Origin: Paenibacillus tuaregi
GTDB taxonomy: Bacteria; Bacillota; Bacilli; Paenibacillales; Paenibacillaceae
NCBI RefSeq assembly: GCF_900086655.1
Contig: NZ_LT575476.1
Coordinates: 1,778,503 to 1,842,502, forward strand
Direction of reading: 5' to 3'
Length of the DNA stretch: 64,000 nt
Below are positions 60,862 to 64,000 of this stretch, piece by piece. Positions within the stretch are counted from its first letter, which is position 1. Every line of letters begins with the position of its first letter. Both the position numbers and the translations under genes were made by a program. Below the pieces are notes generated by a model, which was given only the letters and a program-made list of their open reading frames with translations, made no database searches and was not told the DNA's origin.

Positions 60862-60960
60862 GGTAGCATCTCCCCCGCGTTTAAGAGACTATGCTCTGTA
60901 GTATTTCCATAAGGTTACAAATGATATTCACTAAACCTATGGAAATTGGCAGGTGAAGCT

Positions 60961-61917
60961 GTGGTTGTTTATATTGATCTTATTTTTCTGATGAACCTGA
61001 TCATCGATGCAGCCCTGCTTGGGGTTACAGCGTGGATGAGGAAGCTGAGGATAAGGGTATGGCGGCTGGCGGCTGCGGCTGGAATTGGTGCAGCCTATGT
61101 GCTTATGATGTTTCTGCCTCAGCTTTCTTTTTTGTATACATTCCTGACAAAGTTTCTATTCTCTGTTGTGATGTTGTTTGTGGCATTCGGTTTTGGAAGT
61201 CTGCAAACCTATCTGCGGAATATGGGCGCCTTTTATATCGTTAACTTCGTGGCTGCCGGGGGGATTCTGGGTGTTCACTATCTGCTGCAGACTTCAGGGG
61301 AAGTATGGAACGGGATGTGGTATTCGGCTACCGGTGGAGCCAGCTTCGAGCTGAAGATAGGAGCTGTGTTCATCCTGGTTGTCTTCTTTGGTGTTCTGAT
61401 TGGGTTCAGGCTGGTGCAAGCCTCCAGGCAAAGACAGCTTCAGCTCAGCTCCTATCTGGGGGAAGTAACCGTCCGCATCGGGGAGCAAAGTGTAACCTGC
61501 ACGGGGCTGGTTGATACCGGCAATCAGCTGACAGATCCTTTGACACGCATGCCTGTAATGGTCATGGAGACCTCGCTGTGGGATGAGTATCTTCCGGAAG
61601 GCTGGGCGGCCAAAATCCGCAGCGGAGGAGCGGACAACCTTATTATGGAGCTTAGCGAGGATGACCGGTTCCTATGGAGAGAGAGGCTCAGGCTGGTGCC
61701 CTACCGGGGGATTAACAAGGGATCACAGTTTATGATTGCCTTGAAACCCGATGAAGTCCAAGTTAAGGTGGCAGGCCAATTGACTTCGACACACAGGGTG
61801 CTGGTAGGGTTTGATGCAGGAAAACTGTCGTCAGAAGGCGCCTATCAGGCAATTATTCACCCGGCACTGACAGAACATGGGAGTGACGGAGATAAAGCAA
61901 CGGTTAACGTGATATAG
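60961..61917 (+). CDS. spoIIGA: Sporulation sigma-E factor-processing peptidase SpoIIGA
   Basis: A 318-residue membrane protease that matures pro-sigma-E in the mother cell. Five hydrophobic helices cover residues 4-150. The C-terminal domain has the aspartic protease motif LVDTGNQL with D185, and PLTRMPV follows. The start is placed at GTG 60961, as AGGTGA lies just before and the product begins MVVYIDLIFLMN like the family. It is followed by sigE after 12 bases. Confidence 0.93.
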   Translation: MVVYIDLIFLMNLIIDAALLGVTAWMRKLRIRVWRLAAAAGIGAAYVLMMFLPQLSFLYTFLTKFLFSVVMLFVAFGFGSLQTYLRNMGAFYIVNFVAAGGILGVHYLLQTSGEVWNGMWYSATGGASFELKIGAVFILVVFFGVLIGFRLVQASRQRQLQLSSYLGEVTVRIGEQSVTCTGLVDTGNQLTDPLTRMPVMVMETSLWDEYLPEGWAAKIRSGGADNLIMELSEDDRFLWRERLRLVPYRGINKGSQFMIALKPDEVQVKVAGQLTSTHRVLVGFDAGKLSSEGAYQAIIHPALTEHGSDGDKATVNVI

Positions 61918-61929
61918 GAGGGTTCAATC

Positions 61930-62652
61930 ATGCTTGTAAAGTGGAAATTGACGCTGCAGCTGCAGTACTACCGGTTCTTGTTCCTGCTCGGGATGAAAAG
62001 TGAAGAAATCTATTATATTGGCGGCAGCGAGGCCCTGCCTCCACCGCTAACCCGGGAGGAAGAGGAGTTCCTGCTGCAGAAGCTCTCAACAGGTGATGCG
62101 GCCATCCGCGCCATGCTGATTGAACGTAATCTCAGACTGGTTGTCTATATCGCCCGCAAATTCGAGAATACGGGGATTAACATCGAGGATTTGGTGTCGA
62201 TCGGAGCCATTGGACTCATCAAGGCGGTCAACACATTCGATCCTGAGAAAAAGATTAAGCTGGCCACCTATGCGTCCCGCTGTATTGAGAACGAAATATT
62301 AATGTACTTGCGGCGTAACAGCAAAATCCGCTCAGAAGTGTCTTTTGATGAACCCTTGAACATTGATTGGGATGGGAATGAGCTTCTGCTCTCGGATGTT
62401 CTGGGCACCGAGAATGACACCATTTACCGGAATATTGAAGAGCAGGTTGACCGCAAGCTTCTTCATAAGGCGCTTGATAAATTAAGCGAACGGGAACGTA
62501 TGATCATGGAGCTTCGTTTTGGCTTGACCGATGGAGAAGAGAAGACCCAGAAAGACGTTGCAGACCTGCTTGGAATCTCCCAATCCTATATTTCCAGACT
62601 TGAGAAGCGGATTATCAAACGTCTTCGCAAGGAGTTTAATAAAATGGTATAG
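61930..62652 (+). CDS. sigE: RNA polymerase sigma-E factor (pro-form)
   Basis: A 240-residue early mother-cell sigma factor made as an inactive precursor. The N-terminal pro-sequence (about residues 1-28, amphipathic, [20 protein letters not shown]) precedes [13 protein letters not shown], where SpoIIGA cuts. Region 2 is [16 protein letters not shown] and [20 protein letters not shown]; region 4 ends [29 protein letters not shown] precedes the ATG. It is co-transcribed with spoIIGA. Confidence 0.97.
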   Translation: MLVKWKLTLQLQYYRFLFLLGMKSEEIYYIGGSEALPPPLTREEEEFLLQKLSTGDAAIRAMLIERNLRLVVYIARKFENTGINIEDLVSIGAIGLIKAVNTFDPEKKIKLATYASRCIENEILMYLRRNSKIRSEVSFDEPLNIDWDGNELLLSDVLGTENDTIYRNIEEQVDRKLLHKALDKLSERERMIMELRFGLTDGEEKTQKDVADLLGISQSYISRLEKRIIKRLRKEFNKMV

Positions 62653-62665
62653 ATCAGAGCAGCAG

Positions 62666-62694
62666 GAATAAAAATACATCCCTCGGAGATAATG
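62666..62694 (+). promoter_or_regulatory. Candidate sigma-F/sigma-G promoter for sigG
   Basis: GAATA (62666-62670), 14 bases, GGAGATAATG (62685-62694). The -10 fits the recalled sigma-F consensus GGNRANANTW except the last base. The site lies in the 124-base gap after sigE. Confidence 0.45.
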
Positions 62695-62776
62695 AACATT
62701 AGTTTCACGGCAGATCAGCTTCAGGCGCGAAGAGCCGGAAGGCAGCAAGATCTGTATCCTTGGGAGGTAAGACACG

Positions 62777-63559
62777 ATGACACGAAACAAAGTCGAGATT
62801 TGCGGTGTTGACACTGCAAAGCTGCCTGTTCTAACGAATGCGGAAATGCGTGAATTATTCCACTCTTTACAACAAGACCACGTGCGAGCAGCAAGAGAAA
62901 AGTTAGTGAATGGGAATTTAAGACTCGTGCTTAGCGTCATCCAACGGTTTAACAATCGGGGAGAGTATGTGGACGATTTGTTCCAAGTCGGTTGTATTGG
63001 ACTAATGAAAGCTATTGATAATTTTGATCTGTCGCAAAATGTGAAGTTCTCGACCTATGCGGTCCCGATGATCATCGGTGAGATCCGCCGTTATCTTCGT
63101 GATAACAATCCGATTCGGGTCTCCAGGTCTCTGCGGGATATCGCATATAAGGCGCTTCAGATGAGGGACAGCTTGACGAACCGGAATTCCAGGGAACCGA
63201 CTGTGCTTGAGATTTCCGAAGCGCTGAATATCCCGAAGGAGGATGTGGTATTCGCCTTGGATGCGATTCAGGACCCGGTGTCCCTCTTCGAGCCGATTTA
63301 TCACGACGGCGGGGACCCGATCTATGTAATGGATCAGATCAGCGACGACAAGAACAAAGATGTGTCCTGGATTGAGGAGATTGCTCTCAGGGAGGCGATG
63401 CACAAGCTGAACCGGCGGGAGAAAATGATCCTTTCGATGCGTTTCTTTGAAGGCAAGACCCAAATGGAGGTTGCCGATGAGATTGGTATTTCTCAGGCCC
63501 AGGTGTCCAGACTGGAGAAGTCCGCTATCCTACAGATGCAAAAGCATGTGAAATCATGA
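62777..63559 (+). CDS. sigG: RNA polymerase sigma-G factor
   Basis: A 260-residue late forespore sigma factor. It begins MTRNKVEICGVDTAKLPVL as SigG does. Region 2 reads NLRLVLSVIQRFNNRGEYVDDL and KFSTYAVPMIIGEIRRYLRD; region 4 ends ISQAQVSRLEKSAILQM. There is no pro-sequence. TTGGGAGG precedes the ATG. Its stop lies at the 5' edge of the following terminator stem. Confidence 0.97.
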   Translation: MTRNKVEICGVDTAKLPVLTNAEMRELFHSLQQDHVRAAREKLVNGNLRLVLSVIQRFNNRGEYVDDLFQVGCIGLMKAIDNFDLSQNVKFSTYAVPMIIGEIRRYLRDNNPIRVSRSLRDIAYKALQMRDSLTNRNSREPTVLEISEALNIPKEDVVFALDAIQDPVSLFEPIYHDGGDPIYVMDQISDDKNKDVSWIEEIALREAMHKLNRREKMILSMRFFEGKTQMEVADEIGISQAQVSRLEKSAILQMQKHVKS

Positions 63560-63586
63560 CGGCCCGAAAGGGACCGTCTTTTTTTG
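63558..63586 (+). terminator. Terminator after sigG
   Basis: GACGGCCC and GGGACCGTC pair around GAAA, followed by a T run. Confidence 0.88.
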
Positions 63587-63596
63587 TGATATGGCC

Positions 63597-63625
63597 TTAT
63601 TTTTTGCTGACCGCCCTCATATAAT
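63597..63625 (+). promoter_or_regulatory. Candidate sigma-E promoter for the YlmC-like gene
   Basis: CATATAAT (63618-63625) matches the recalled sigma-E -10 (CATAYANT). TTATTTT (63597-63603), 14 bases upstream, matches five of seven bases of the -35 (KMATATT). Confidence 0.4.
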
Positions 63626-63700
63626 TATTGAACAGACAAGGATGGATGAGCCGCCTGGCAGTGGACTACAGCGAACTTTAATGATGAGGAGGAGAGAAGA

Positions 63701-64000
63701 TTGGTGAAGATCTCCGATTTCCAGACGAAAGACGTGATCAATGTGATAGACGGCAAAAGGCTCGGTCAGATCAGCGATCTTGAGCTAGACCTGCGGCAGG
63801 GGCTCATTGAAGCTATTGTCGTTCCGGGCTACAGCAAGTTTATGGGCTTATTTGGAGGCGGAAATGATATGGTTATCCCGTGGCGGAACATTGTCAAGAT
63901 CGGCTCTGATGTAGTACTTGTGAAGCTGGATGAGAACAGGATCAAGACCCCGGAGCAGGATAACACGATATATATCGAACATGATCGGCATGAGGGCCGC
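63701..64000 (+). CDS. YlmC/YmxH family PRC-barrel sporulation protein (3' end outside window)
   Basis: An open frame of 100 codons runs off the right edge. It begins MVKISDFQTKDVINV (TTG 63701 or GTG 63704) after GAGGAGGAGAG. The sequence GKRLGQISDLELDLRQGLIEAIVVPG and then MVIPWRNIVKIGSDVVLV is a PRC-barrel fold as in B. subtilis YlmC and YmxH, which are about 85 residues long and linked to sporulation. Here at least 15 more residues follow (charged, ending HDRHEGR), so the C-terminus is extended. The position after sigG matches B. subtilis ylmC. Confidence 0.85.
   Translation, partial: MVKISDFQTKDVINVIDGKRLGQISDLELDLRQGLIEAIVVPGYSKFMGLFGGGNDMVIPWRNIVKIGSDVVLVKLDENRIKTPEQDNTIYIEHDRHEGR

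Noticed and set aside
1-64000. CRISPR array, insertion sequence, prophage or toxin-antitoxin locus
   Set aside because: No regularly spaced repeats, transposase, integrase, phage structural gene or recognisable toxin pair was found on either strand.

Overview
The window is chromosomal DNA from an endospore-forming Firmicute and is best explained as Paenibacillus or a close relative. The evidence is a full sporulation toolkit (spoIIGA, sigE, sigG, spoVD, spoVE, rsfA, YlaJ-like and YlmC/YmxH-like genes), a bacillithiol gene (bshC), an SLH-anchored surface enzyme, and gene order that follows Bacillus subtilis in blocks (dnaG-rpoD-trmK; typA-ylaH-ylaJ-phoH; panE-DUF3397-bshC-mraZ; the division and cell-wall cluster; spoIIGA-sigE-sigG-ylmC). 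Differences from B. subtilis are murF and murA inside the cluster and a class A RNase P RNA. The species assignment is inference. No transposon, prophage, tRNA, rRNA operon or CRISPR array was seen.

Layout. 1-5130: end of dnaG, rpoD, an unrecognised membrane protein, trmK, a Nif3-like protein and rnpB. 5134-12150: a subtilisin-like protease, small conserved genes, a lytic transglycosylase, and the cysteine desulfurase-thiI pair for tRNA thiolation. 12186-19505: two TerC paralogues flank a 1728-residue secreted protein that joins a metallophosphoesterase, a glycoside hydrolase family 8 domain and SLH anchors; two near-identical operator-like repeats lie upstream of it. 19646-26082: a LiaF-like membrane protein, typA, ylaH, an LCP ligase, an unknown 73-residue gene, a YlaJ-like lipoprotein and a PIN-PhoH ATPase. 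26083-31738: a 417-base gap containing a well-folded three-way RNA-like element, an orphan solute-binding protein, a PcsB-like coiled-coil protein, a DUF2626 protein, rsfA, panE and a DUF3397 protein. 31827-37702: an oppABCDF peptide transporter with a strong internal hairpin after oppA. 37784-40708: bshC and an S-adenosylhomocysteinase-like enzyme with an altered purine pocket. 40878-60773: mraZ-rsmH-ftsL-pbpB-spoVD-murE-murF-mraY-murD-spoVE-murG-murB-murA-divIB-ftsA-ftsZ. 60794-64000: spoIIGA-sigE, sigG and the start of a YlmC/YmxH gene.

How it works together. The wall and division cluster makes lipid II (MurE, MurF, MraY, MurD, MurG, MurB, MurA), polymerises and cross-links it (PbpB, SpoVD, SpoVE) and positions the septum (FtsL, DivIB, FtsA, FtsZ). 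MurE carries a DNPR motif, which indicates meso-diaminopimelate in the peptidoglycan. Promoter-like sequences match the expected sporulation order: a sigma-H-type site before ftsA, a Spo0A box with a long-spacer sigma-A promoter before spoIIGA, a sigma-F/G-type site before sigG, a sigma-F-type site before rsfA and a sigma-E-type site before the YlmC-like gene. These are matches by eye to consensus sequences recalled from B. subtilis.

The candidates for something undescribed are the folded element at 26301-26415, the metallophosphoesterase-GH8-SLH fusion with its GGHE variant motif, the adenosylhomocysteinase-like enzyme that may act on S-inosylhomocysteine, and the class A RNase P RNA.
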